Assembly (NCBI GenBank): GCA_030619405.1
Contig: JAUXBK010000065.1
Span: forward strand, 1 to 11,180
DNA from: Sedimenticola sp.
GTDB lineage: Bacteria; Pseudomonadota; Gammaproteobacteria; Chromatiales; Chromatiaceae
Length of the DNA stretch: 11,180 bases
Reading direction: 5' to 3'
Under the pieces are notes generated by a model. It ran no database searches and had not been told where the DNA came from. It worked only from the letters and a program-made list of their open reading frames with translations. Of this stretch, positions 1 through 6,388 are shown piece after piece (positions within the stretch are counted from its first letter, which is position 1; the number at the start of each line of letters is the position of its first letter). Both the position numbers and the translations under genes were made by a program.

Positions 1-117
1 CCGTATAGCGATATTTACTCCCTTGGAAATCACAATAAGGATTCCACTCGGTCGCAAATTCGCTCTACGAATCAATATCTTGCACTCTGTAAGCACGATC
101 ACTTGCAGGATCTAGGT
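1..117. repeat. Dispersed repeat A, partial copy cut by window edge
   Basis: The reverse complement of this stretch aligns without gaps to positions 6462-6578; by hand count about 94 of 117 bases match (about 80%). It begins with ACCTAGATCCTGCA, the same terminus as the full copy at 6462-6624, and its outer edge coincides with the last base of the rimM TAA stop codon. It holds the small hairpin ATTCG-TAGAG-CGAAT. No coding potential is apparent. The copy runs off the left edge, so its second terminus is not visible. It occupies the place where trmD would normally follow rimM closely. Confidence 0.75.
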
Positions 118-671
118 TAAAATTCAGGATCCCAGCCCACGATCAACCGACCCTGCTGCAGATCCACCTCACCGATGACGCCATCGGTAAACGGGATCAA
201 CCGTTCGCGCTCACCCAATACCACCATGACATCATTGGCACCGGTCTGAAACAGACGTTCCACCCGCCCCAGTTCCACCCCGTCCCGGGTGACCACCTGG
301 AGCCCCTCCAGATCGATCCAGTAATACTCGCCGGGGGGGGCGGCTGGCAGCAGGTCGCGGGGCACCCCGATATCGGCACCCACCAGCTCCGCCGCCTGGT
401 CACGGTCGCTGCACCTTTCCAGGCTGGCGACGATGCCCCTACCCTGGGCGCGCCCTTCCCGGACCCCGTACTTCACCCACCGCCCGGATCGTTTGAGGTA
501 CCAGACCGGATAGCTCAGGATATTCTCCCTGGGAGACGTGTCCGAATAGACCTTGACCCAGCCCCGGACCCCGAACAGGCCAGAGACCCGGCCTAGAACG
601 ATCCACTTTTTATCCTGCTCAGCCACCGGGCTTCCGACCAGGCCCGTGGTGCGCCCTTCAGCCGAGCCCAC
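117..671 (-). CDS. rimM: 16S rRNA processing protein RimM
   Basis: RimM binds ribosomal protein S19 in the 30S head and assists late 16S rRNA maturation. The N-terminal RimM domain shows the family pattern IVLGRVSGLFGVRGWVKV, with VRGW typical. The C-terminal PRC-barrel half carries GEYYWIDLEGLQVV, GANDVMVV and LIPF, and the protein ends in WDPEF, close to the E. coli WDPGF ending, so the 3' end is intact. The GTG at 671 gives 184 aa and lies 20 bp after the rpsP stop, but no clear Shine-Dalgarno precedes it. A second in-frame GTG at 626 has GGAAG just upstream and gives 169 aa, so the start is uncertain. It follows rpsP in the conserved rpsP-rimM-trmD-rplS operon. trmD is not within the 116 bases visible downstream, where a repeat sits instead. 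Confidence 0.95.
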   Translation of the reverse strand: MGSAEGRTTGLVGSPVAEQDKKWIVLGRVSGLFGVRGWVKVYSDTSPRENILSYPVWYLKRSGRWVKYGVREGRAQGRGIVASLERCSDRDQAAELVGADIGVPRDLLPAAPPGEYYWIDLEGLQVVTRDGVELGRVERLFQTGANDVMVVLGERERLIPFTDGVIGEVDLQQGRLIVGWDPEF

Positions 672-691
672 AGATTCTGACCGTCAGCTAT

Positions 692-955
692 TCAGGCAGC
701 GGCAGATTCGGCCGCCTTGGCGGCCTGCTTGACCAGTTGTTTCACCCGCTCGCTGGCCTGAGCACCTTTGGAAACCCAGTAATCGACCCGTTCCCGGTCG
801 ACCCGCAGGCGCTCTTCCCCACCTGCAGAGATGGGGTTGAAGAACCCGATCCGCTCGATATAACGGCCGTCACGGGGACTCCGGCTGTCGGTCACGACGA
901 TATGATAGAACGGCCGCTTCTTGGCGCCCGTCCGTGAGAGGCGAATGGTAACCAT
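692..955 (-). CDS. rpsP: 30S ribosomal protein S16
   Basis: This is a small-subunit protein needed for 30S assembly. The 87 residues match S16 over their whole length: it starts MVTIRLSRTGAKKRPFYHIV, continues with the conserved RDGRYIERIGFFNP segment near residues 29-42, and has the RVDYWVSKGAQASERV region near 56-71. The tail is Ala/Lys-rich, as is common in gammaproteobacteria. The ATG is preceded by AAGGGTAGGAT. It is the first gene of the rpsP-rimM unit, with its own promoter upstream at 1022-1049, about 485 bp from ffh. Nothing is odd in the protein itself. Confidence 0.97.
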   Translation of the reverse strand: MVTIRLSRTGAKKRPFYHIVVTDSRSPRDGRYIERIGFFNPISAGGEERLRVDRERVDYWVSKGAQASERVKQLVKQAAKAAESAAA

Positions 956-988
956 ATCCTACCCTTAAAGTTGATCCTATACGCACCA

Positions 989-1004
989 CCGGCCAACCAG
1001 CCGG
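989..1004 (-). promoter_or_regulatory. Leader hairpin upstream of rpsP
   Basis: In the predicted 5' untranslated leader of rpsP the transcript would read CCGGC-TGGTTG-GCCGG, a perfect 5-bp GC stem with a 6-base loop. It lies about 34 bases upstream of the start codon. No U-tract follows, so it is not an intrinsic terminator. A role in S16 operon control is only a possibility; I know of no established motif that matches it. Confidence 0.3.
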
Positions 1005-1021
1005 CAGGAGGTAAACCGGGC

Positions 1022-1049
1022 ATTGTACGCGATTTTAAAAAAAAGTGAA
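1022..1049 (-). promoter_or_regulatory. Probable sigma-70 promoter of rpsP-rimM
   Basis: On the minus strand TTCACT (1049-1044; 4 of 6 matches to TTGACA) is followed after 16 bases by TACAAT (1027-1022; 5 of 6 matches to TATAAT). The spacer contains a T-run. Transcription would start near 1015 and leave a leader of about 60 bases before the rpsP ATG. The position fits a promoter that serves the ribosomal operon independently of ffh. Confidence 0.5.
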
Positions 1050-1065
1050 GTAGAAAAGCAGGACC

Positions 1066-1114
1066 GAGGATAAAGGCGGGACCGAGGCCCTCGGAAAAAC
1101 AGGGCCGAGGAAAA
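1066..1114. repeat. 49-bp dispersed repeat, copy 1
   Basis: This stretch starts GAGGATAAAGGC and contains GGAAAAACAGGGCC. It matches positions 9229-9277 in the same orientation without gaps, with 43 of 49 bases identical by hand count. Both copies lie immediately upstream of a promoter for a minus-strand gene: rpsP here, pomA at the other copy. It is purine-rich on the plus strand, and related GGACC-AGG words continue on its left side (1060-1069). Confidence 0.6.
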
Positions 1115-1123
1115 GCCCGTTTG

Positions 1124-1174
1124 ATCCCCTCACCCTGCCCCTCTTCCCTCGGAAGATGGTTGAGGCGAGGGGAT
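1124..1174. repeat. Nested palindrome in rpsP-ffh gap
   Basis: ATCCCCTC at 1124-1131 pairs perfectly with GAGGGGAT at 1167-1174. Inside it, TCTTCC and GGAAGA (1142-1147 and 1151-1156) form a second stem around CTC. There is no T-run on either side, so it is not a classical terminator. It resembles the CCCTCACCC...GAGGG palindromes scattered through many proteobacterial genomes; that likeness is from memory and was not searched. In the rest of the 956-1440 gap I see only a GGGAC/GTCCC hairpin at 1280-1295 and the heptamer repeat at 1406. Confidence 0.4.
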
Positions 1175-1405
1175 AATAAAACCAGCACCCCGGTTGATGG
1201 GTTTTCAGGTTTTTCCTTTTCTGGAACCAAGGGTCAAGGACCAGCGATTAAGCGAGTCTTCGACCTCATGAAAGATTTTGGGACATCCAAGTCCCTAAAA
1301 TAGATTCGGCCTTCGACAACCTAATTTGTGCCCCGGCCGTCACTTCGCTCTCCATGGCTGGCAGCGCAAGTGCTGATGCGTGGGTTTGGACTGGTTTTAT
1401 CTTTT

Positions 1406-1436
1406 CCTCGTACCTAGTACCTCGTACCTAGTACCT
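1406..1436. repeat. Heptamer tandem repeat CCTMGTA, 4.4 copies
   Basis: CCTCGTA and CCTAGTA alternate four times and a fifth copy starts, giving a perfect 14-base unit repeated twice. It sits 4 bases downstream of the ffh stop codon. It is one of three unrelated repeats in the window that share a 7-bp period. Confidence 0.8.
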
Positions 1437-1440
1437 TTCT

Positions 1441-2805
1441 TCAAAAAGGCATTCCCCCCGGCCCTGTCATCCTCCCTTTCAGGCCGCGCATCATCTTGGC
1501 CATGCCGCCGCCCTTCATTCTCTTCATCATCTTCTGCATCTGAGCGAACTGCTTCAACAGTTTGTTGATCTCCTGCACCCGGGTACCGGAGCCGAGGGCG
1601 ATGCGGCGTTTGCGGGAGCCTTTGATGACGTTGGGGAAGCGCCGTTCCTGGGGGGTCATGGAGTTGATGATGGCAATGGTGCGACCGATCTCCTTATCGT
1701 TGACCTGGTTTTTCACATGGTCGGGGACATCGCCCATGCCGGGCAGCTTGTCCATCAGGGCGCTCATGCCCCCGAGCTTAGACATCTGTTCCATCTGTTC
1801 CTTGAAATCTGTCAGATCGAAGCCCTGGCCTTTCTGCATCTTTCTGGCCATCTTCTGGGCCTTTCCGTGGTCCACCTTGCGATGCACCTCTTCCACCAGG
1901 CTGAGTACATCGCCCATGCCGAGGATACGGGAGGCCATCCGTTCGGGGTGGAACGGCTCCAGGGCGCTGGTTTTCTCCCCCACACCGAGGAACTTGATCG
2001 GCTTGCCGGTGATCTGCCGGATGGAGAGTGCCGCCCCGCCCCGGGCATCGCCGTCGGTCTTGGTCAGAATGACACCGGTGAGCGGCAGCGCTTCATCGAA
2101 CGCCCGGGCGGTGGTGGCCGCATCCTGGCCGGTCATGCTGTCCACCACGAACAGGGTCTCCACCGGGTCCAGGGCGGCGTGCAGCACCTTGATCTCCCCC
2201 ATCATCTCCTCGTCGATGTGCAGCCGGCCCGCGGTATCGACGATCAGTACCTCTTTGTACTCTTTGCGCGCCTGTGCCAGAGCGTTACGGGCAATGTCCA
2301 GTGGCTTCTGGTCCGGGTTGCTGGGGTAGAAGTCCGCACCCACCTCGGTCGCCAGGGTCTTCAGCTGATCGATGGCCGCGGGGCGATAGACATCGCAACT
2401 CACCACCATGCTCGACTTCTTTCCACTCTCTTTCAGCCAGCGGGCCAGTTTGGCGACCGTAGTGGTCTTACCGGAACCCTGCAGACCGGCCATCAGTATC
2501 ACCGCTGGCGGTTGGGCCGCCAGATCGAGGGATTCATTGGCCTCGCCCATCACCCTGACCAGCTCGTCGTTGACGATCTTGATCAGCACCTGACCGGGGG
2601 TGAGACTCTTCATCACATCCTCGCCCAGGGCCTGCTCCCGGACCCGGTCGACGAGGCCGCGCACCACCGGCAGCGCCACATCCGCTTCCAGCAGGGCCAT
2701 GCGTACCTCGCGCATGGTCTCCTTGATATTCTCCTCGGTCAGCCGCCCCTGCCCGCGCAGCTTGTTGAGCACACCGCCCAATCGTTCGGTAAGATTGTCA
2801 AACAT
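1441..2805 (-). CDS. ffh: Signal recognition particle GTPase Ffh
   Basis: Ffh (SRP54) binds 4.5S RNA and signal sequences of nascent membrane proteins, and docks with FtsY. The ATG at 2805 (MFDNLTERLGG) gives 454 aa, against 453 in E. coli. The open frame continues upstream to 3024 but runs through non-coding palindromes, so the longer start is rejected. The helical N domain spans about 1-90. The G domain has the P-loop GLQGSGKTTT at 107-116, DTAGR at 190-194 and TKTDGDARGG at 248-257. The methionine-rich M domain covers about 330-450, with GSGTRVQEINKLLKQF near 405-420 and a GGM-rich tail. The Shine-Dalgarno is weak. It is divergent from ypjD and upstream of rpsP, as in E. coli. Confidence 0.97.
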   Translation of the reverse strand: MFDNLTERLGGVLNKLRGQGRLTEENIKETMREVRMALLEADVALPVVRGLVDRVREQALGEDVMKSLTPGQVLIKIVNDELVRVMGEANESLDLAAQPPAVILMAGLQGSGKTTTVAKLARWLKESGKKSSMVVSCDVYRPAAIDQLKTLATEVGADFYPSNPDQKPLDIARNALAQARKEYKEVLIVDTAGRLHIDEEMMGEIKVLHAALDPVETLFVVDSMTGQDAATTARAFDEALPLTGVILTKTDGDARGGAALSIRQITGKPIKFLGVGEKTSALEPFHPERMASRILGMGDVLSLVEEVHRKVDHGKAQKMARKMQKGQGFDLTDFKEQMEQMSKLGGMSALMDKLPGMGDVPDHVKNQVNDKEIGRTIAIINSMTPQERRFPNVIKGSRKRRIALGSGTRVQEINKLLKQFAQMQKMMKRMKGGGMAKMMRGLKGRMTGPGGMPF

Positions 2806-2862
2806 GTATGATCCGTGCCTCGATCCAGGATCCAGGGCCGTGATGGCCTGGCGATTCGAGCC

Positions 2863-2868
2863 ATTATA
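2863..2868 (-). promoter_or_regulatory. Probable -10 element of ffh promoter
   Basis: The minus strand reads TATAAT exactly, 57 bases upstream of the ffh ATG. No good -35 hexamer is present at 16-18 bases (CTGCCG at 17 matches only 3 of 6). The surrounding CATTATAATG is a 10-bp palindrome, so the plus strand also carries TATAAT. A short AGTCAGAAGGCAGAA stretch at 2890-2904 resembles the heptamer repeat at the end of the window. Confidence 0.4.
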
Positions 2869-2988
2869 ATGATTTTGCGAGCGTTCGGCAGTCAGAAGGC
2901 AGAATGGGGCTGCGGCGGGTTCGGGAGAGCTCCCTCGTTCCCGTGACGCTCCGGCGTCGCATGGCAGCAGCACCCTGACCCGAGCATG

Positions 2989-3013
2989 GGTTCCCACGCA
3001 GAGCGTGGGAACC
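2989..3013. repeat. Perfect 11-bp-stem palindrome between ffh and ypjD
   Basis: GGTTCCCACGC (2989-2999) and GCGTGGGAACC (3003-3013) are perfect complements around the loop AGA. A decayed relative lies just upstream at about 2934-2958, where TTCCC is followed by GACGC-TCCG-GCGTC. The pair fills much of the 310-bp divergent intergenic region. No U-tract is present. Palindromes of this TTCCCACGC type are common intergenic repeats in bacteria, as far as I recall; I could not check copy number here. Confidence 0.6.
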
Positions 3014-3115
3014 AGTTGCACCACGGTTCATTCCCACACCACTACAGCGAGGCGCCGGTTTCCCAGGCCCTGCCACTTTTCACCATCACCCCGACTGTGC
3101 GATTATCATGGCGTT

Positions 3116-3940
3116 ATGAACAGCTTCCTTCTCGCCATCGCCGCTGTCGTCTGCTACCTCGTCAGTGCGCTCATCATCGCAATGCGTCTGTTCCACAGCG
3201 GCAACGACCGGCGGATCCCCCGCCACGCGGGCATCGCCCTGGGGCTGGTGGGTGTACTGCTGCACGGGCTCTTCCTCTACCAGCAGGTGGTCACCGACAA
3301 CGGTATCAACCTCGGGTTCTTCGATGCGGCGTCAGTTATCTCCTGGACTATCCTGCTGATACTGCTGCTCTCCGCCATTCCCAAGCCGGTGGAGAACTTA
3401 GGGATAGCCCTGCTGCCCCTGGCCGCCCTGACCATTCTGTTGCAGCTCCGCTTTCCCTCTTCCATGTTCCTGGCGCCCGATGCCCCGTGGGGTCTGCGCA
3501 TCCACGTCCTGATCTCACTGCTGGCCTACAGCCTCTTCTCCATGGCCAGCGTCCAGGCGATCCTGCTGGCGATCCAGGACCACCACCTGCGCCACCGTCA
3601 CCCGGGCGGCTTCATCCGTTCCCTGCCACCACTGCAGACCATGGAGGAACTGCTGTTCGAGATGATCGGGACGGGCTTCATCCTGCTCACCCTGGCCCTG
3701 ATCAGCGGGTTCATGTTCCTGCAGGATATGTTCGCCCAGCACCTGGTGCACAAGACCATCCTCTCCATCGTCGCCTGGCTGGTGTTCGGCGCCCTGCTGT
3801 GGGGGCGGTTCCGCTACGGCTGGCGCGGCCAGAAGGCTCTGATCTGGACGCTGGTGGGGTTCGTGGTGTTGATGCTGGCCTATTTCGGCAGCAAATTCGT
3901 GATTGAAGTGGTGTTGAAGGGGGGTGGGACGGTCGGGTGA
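3116..3940 (+). CDS. ypjD: Inner-membrane protein YpjD, CcsA/HemX family
   Basis: This 274-aa polytopic membrane protein has about eight hydrophobic segments, the first at residues 1-22. The C-terminal part, with HKTILSIVAWLVFGALLWG, RYGWRG and LAYFGSKFV, is very close to E. coli YpjD. The family is related to CcsA/HemX proteins of cytochrome c assembly and haem handling. Conserved histidines lie in RIHVLISLLAYSLFSMAS and in LVHK. The exact function of YpjD is not settled. The ATG at 3116 is chosen because the first membrane segment starts there; the open frame extends upstream to 3005 through the palindrome region. It is the only plus-strand gene here, divergent from ffh and convergent with aspS, the ffh side being its usual neighbourhood. 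Confidence 0.9.
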   Translation: MNSFLLAIAAVVCYLVSALIIAMRLFHSGNDRRIPRHAGIALGLVGVLLHGLFLYQQVVTDNGINLGFFDAASVISWTILLILLLSAIPKPVENLGIALLPLAALTILLQLRFPSSMFLAPDAPWGLRIHVLISLLAYSLFSMASVQAILLAIQDHHLRHRHPGGFIRSLPPLQTMEELLFEMIGTGFILLTLALISGFMFLQDMFAQHLVHKTILSIVAWLVFGALLWGRFRYGWRGQKALIWTLVGFVVLMLAYFGSKFVIEVVLKGGGTVG

Positions 3941-3967
3941 AAAAACAAAAACACATCACACCCAACC
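3931..3967. other. Inverted repeat at the ypjD stop codon
   Basis: GGTCGGGTG (3931-3939) faces CACCCAACC (3959-3967), nine pairs with one mismatch that becomes a G-U pair in minus-strand RNA. The 19-base loop is A-rich on plus and T-rich on minus. The left arm overlaps the ypjD stop codon. It lies between convergent genes and might help end transcription, but no U-tract follows either arm, so a classical intrinsic terminator is not shown. Confidence 0.25.
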
Positions 3968-4050
3968 CTTGGTCCTGTTTCCAGGCTTGCTCTACGCTGT
4001 ACCCACAAGTAGGGTAAATGGCAGCCCTAACCCTCCCATCAAAACCTGTT

Positions 4051-4106
4051 GCTCCTAGGAGCCTGTCTTTCCTAAGGTCCTGTCTTTGACCTAGGTCCTG
4101 TCTTTA
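4051..4106. repeat. Three 17-18 bp direct repeats at the aspS 3' end
   Basis: CCTGTCTTT recurs at 4062, 4079 and 4097, each preceded by a palindromic CCTAGG-type core: GCTCCTAGGAGC at 4051-4062, CCTAAGG at 4071 and GACCTAGGTC at 4088-4097. On the minus strand the array starts exactly with the aspS TAA stop as TAAAGACAGGACC. The same TAAAGRCAGGA word starts at the gshA stop. The rest of the 3941-4103 gap holds one related CCCTTGGTCCTG at 3966-3977 and otherwise nothing I can name. Confidence 0.7.
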
Positions 4107-5891
4107 TTCCTGGCCCTCTGTTTTGATCTTTCTTATCCGGATCGACAGCTCCTTCAACTGCTCTTCGCTCACCTCCGAGGGGGCTGAGGTGAGCAGGCAG
4201 GCGGCGGTCTGGGTCTTGGGGAAGGCCATCACTTCACGGATGGAGTCGGCGCCGGTAAGCAGCATCACCAGGCGGTCCAGGCCGAAGGCGAGGCCGCCGT
4301 GGGGCGGGCAGCCGAACTTCAGGGCGGTGAGCAGGAAACCGAACTTCTGCTCCGCCTCCTCTTCGCTGATCCCCAGCAGCCTGAAAACCTGCTGCTGAAC
4401 TCGTTCACGGTGGATACGGATGGAGCCACCACCCAGCTCGGTGCCGTTGAGCACCATATCATAGGCACGAGAATGGCAGGCGCCGGGGTCTGTCTCCAGC
4501 AGTGCCAGATGCTCCTCCTTGGGCGCGGTGAAAGGGTGGTGCAGCGGGGTCCAGCGATTGGCCTTTTCATCCCACTCGAACATAGGGAAATCCACTACCC
4601 AGAGTGGATGCCAGCCGGGTTTCATCAGCCCCCGGTCTTCACCCAGCTTGACCCGCAGAGCACCCAGCGCCTCGTTGACCACACTCGCCTTGTCGGCACC
4701 GAAGAAGATCAGATCACCATCGGTGGCACCGGTGCGCTCCAGGATGGTCTTAACCGCCTCGTCCGAGAGAAATTTAACGATCGGTGACTGCAGCCCCGCC
4801 TTGCCGCTGGAGGCATCGTTCACCTTGATGTAGGCCAGACCACGGGCACCGTAGATACCGACAAATTTGGTATAGCCATCGATCTCCTTGCGGGTCAGCT
4901 CGCAACCACCCGGCAGGCACAGAGCGGCCACCCGCCCGCATGGGTCGCTGGCAGGTCCGGAGAAGACCTTGAACTCCACCTCCTGCATCAGGTCACCCAC
5001 ATCCACCAGTTCCAGCGGGCAGCGCAGGTCCGGACGATCGGAGCCGAAACGGCGCACCGCCTCCTGATAGGTCATGCGGGGAAACGGGATCGGCAGATCG
5101 TCACCCAGCACCTGTTTGACCAGCTGCCGGATCATCTCCTCCATCAGATCGATGAACTCCCCCTCGTCCATGAACGAGGTCTCCACATCCAGCTGAGTAA
5201 ACTCGGGCTGGCGATCGGCGCGCAGATCCTCGTCCCGGAAACAGCGCACCACCTGATAGTAACGATCCACACCCGACATCATCAGCAGCTGCTTGAACAG
5301 CTGGGGTGACTGGGGCAGGGCAAAGAACCGGCCGGGGTGGGTGCGTGATGGCACCAGGTAGTCACGGGCACCCTCCGGCGTCGCTTTGGTCAGCATCGGG
5401 GTCTCGATATCGAGAAACCCCTGGTCGTCCAGGAACTGCCGCAACTGGCGGGTGATCGCCGAGCGCAGTCGGATGTGACTCAGCATCTCCGGGCGGCGCA
5501 GATCAATGTAGCGATAACGAAGCCGGACCTCCTCCGAGACATTTTCATGCTCGTCCAGCTGAAACGGGGGTGTCTCCGAGCGGTTCAGCACTTCCAGTTC
5601 CAGGCCCAGCACCTCCACCTCACCGGTGGCAAGATCCGGGTTGATGCTACCTTCGGGGCGAGCCCTGACCCGTCCTCTGATGCGCAGGACGAACTCGTTA
5701 CGCACCTGCTCGGCGATGGAGAAGATCTCCTGAAGATCCGGGTCGTATACCACCTGTATCAGACCTTCCCGGTCCCGCAGATCGATGAAGATTACACCAC
5801 CATGGTCGCGCCGGCGATGGGCCCAACCACAGAGTTCGACCTCCTGGCCGATATGAGAGGCATTGACTTGTCCGCAATAGTGGGTTCGCAT
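4104..5891 (-). CDS. aspS: Aspartyl-tRNA synthetase, probably non-discriminating
   Basis: This class II synthetase attaches aspartate to tRNA-Asp in the cytosol. The 595 residues are full length for the bacterial type. It has an N-terminal OB-fold anticodon-binding domain (about 1-105), motif 2 as FRDEDLR at 218-224, a bacterial GAD insertion around 290-420, GTELGGGSIRIH at 483-494 and motif 3 as GGLAFGLDRLVM at 532-543. Residues H30 (in HRRRDHGG) and G81 (RPEGS) match the non-discriminating Pseudomonas aeruginosa enzyme rather than E. coli, so it may also charge tRNA-Asn. The ATG at 5891 has AGG about 6 bases upstream. It lies 59 bp after a DUF502 remnant and fmdB, the usual gene order, and converges with ypjD. 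Confidence 0.97.
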   Translation of the reverse strand: MRTHYCGQVNASHIGQEVELCGWAHRRRDHGGVIFIDLRDREGLIQVVYDPDLQEIFSIAEQVRNEFVLRIRGRVRARPEGSINPDLATGEVEVLGLELEVLNRSETPPFQLDEHENVSEEVRLRYRYIDLRRPEMLSHIRLRSAITRQLRQFLDDQGFLDIETPMLTKATPEGARDYLVPSRTHPGRFFALPQSPQLFKQLLMMSGVDRYYQVVRCFRDEDLRADRQPEFTQLDVETSFMDEGEFIDLMEEMIRQLVKQVLGDDLPIPFPRMTYQEAVRRFGSDRPDLRCPLELVDVGDLMQEVEFKVFSGPASDPCGRVAALCLPGGCELTRKEIDGYTKFVGIYGARGLAYIKVNDASSGKAGLQSPIVKFLSDEAVKTILERTGATDGDLIFFGADKASVVNEALGALRVKLGEDRGLMKPGWHPLWVVDFPMFEWDEKANRWTPLHHPFTAPKEEHLALLETDPGACHSRAYDMVLNGTELGGGSIRIHRERVQQQVFRLLGISEEEAEQKFGFLLTALKFGCPPHGGLAFGLDRLVMLLTGADSIREVMAFPKTQTAACLLTSAPSEVSEEQLKELSIRIRKIKTEGQE

Positions 5892-5950
5892 GAAACCTGT
5901 CCCGTCAAACTGGAAAGAGGCCCCTTGTGGAGCGCTGAAGGGCGGAGATG

Positions 5951-6100
5951 TTAAGGTTTGGGCTGCTCAGGCGCAAGTTCCGACGCTTGATCGGGGGCTT
6001 TCGGCACCACTGCCCCCCTGAACATCAGCAGCTTCAACCCGTCGTCCACCGATATCATCAGTTCCACCACCTCCTCCTTCGGCACCAATGCTGAATCAGT
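5951..6100 (-). pseudogene. C-terminal remnant of a DUF502 membrane protein gene
   Basis: In one frame ending at TAA 5951-5953, about 45-48 codons encode LVPKEEVVELMISVDDGLKL, followed by a segment with RGAVVPK. This matches, from memory, the conserved C-terminal motif of DUF502 membrane proteins (VPxxEVxxLxMSVxDALK...GGVVVP). DUF502 genes normally lie between fmdB and aspS in gammaproteobacteria and encode roughly 200 residues. Here everything upstream of this motif is missing and the remnant starts directly after the fmdB stop (6096-6098), consistent with an internal deletion. No membrane segments remain. A GTG at 6085 could in principle start a 44-aa peptide, but no good ribosome site supports it. 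Confidence 0.6.
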
Positions 6101-6383
6101 CACCGGAACCGGCAGCCTTCGCCGGCTGCGTCTTTTCCTTCTTCTTCTCCGGCCTGGCGGATTCCTCGGGCTTGCCCGAGTCGTGCAGGTTTTTCTTGTT
6201 CCCCTTTTTGAAGTCGGTCTCGTACCAGCCACTCCCCTTGAGCCGGAAGGCGGCAGCGGAGATCTGCTTCTTCAGGGCGGGCTTTCCACACTCGGGACAG
6301 TCGGTGAGCGAGGCGTCGCTCATCTTCTGCAACACATCCAGCTCGTGTCCACAGGCCTCGCAGCGATATTCATAGATCGGCAT
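6096..6383 (-). CDS. FmdB-family zinc ribbon protein
   Basis: This small protein of 95 aa starts MPIYEYRCEACGHELDVLQK, the FmdB/CxxC_CXXC_SSSS signature. It has four cysteines in two CxxC pairs, C8/C11 and C29/C32, expected to bind one zinc. The GSGWYETDFK segment near residues 50-59 is typical of the proteobacterial group. The tail is Lys/Glu/Pro/Ala-rich and likely disordered. FmdB was named as a putative regulator in methylotrophs, but no general function is established. The ATG at 6383 has AGAGGA about 8 bases upstream. It lies before aspS as in many relatives, but the DUF502 gene between them is reduced to a stub. The promoter is not clear. Confidence 0.88.
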   Translation of the reverse strand: MPIYEYRCEACGHELDVLQKMSDASLTDCPECGKPALKKQISAAAFRLKGSGWYETDFKKGNKKNLHDSGKPEESARPEKKKEKTQPAKAAGSGD

Positions 6384-6388
6384 CGATT

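Noticed and set aside
892..1230. 112-codon minus-strand open frame upstream of rpsP
   Set aside because: It overlaps the rpsP start, its promoter and several repeats, and its residue composition looks like translated repeats.
1276..1300. GGGAC/GTCCC hairpin with flanking T and A runs as an ffh terminator
   Set aside because: The arms are followed by A-rich rather than T-rich sequence on the relevant strand, with a mismatch at the base of the stem, so it does not fit an intrinsic terminator.
1717..2811. Long plus-strand open frame opposite ffh (364 codons)
   Set aside because: It is the antisense shadow of ffh in GC-rich DNA; the minus-strand product is a full-length SRP GTPase.
2806..3024. 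N-terminal extension of ffh by 73 codons
   Set aside because: The extension is translated palindrome and intergenic sequence, has no resemblance to SRP54, and the ATG at 2805 gives the family length.
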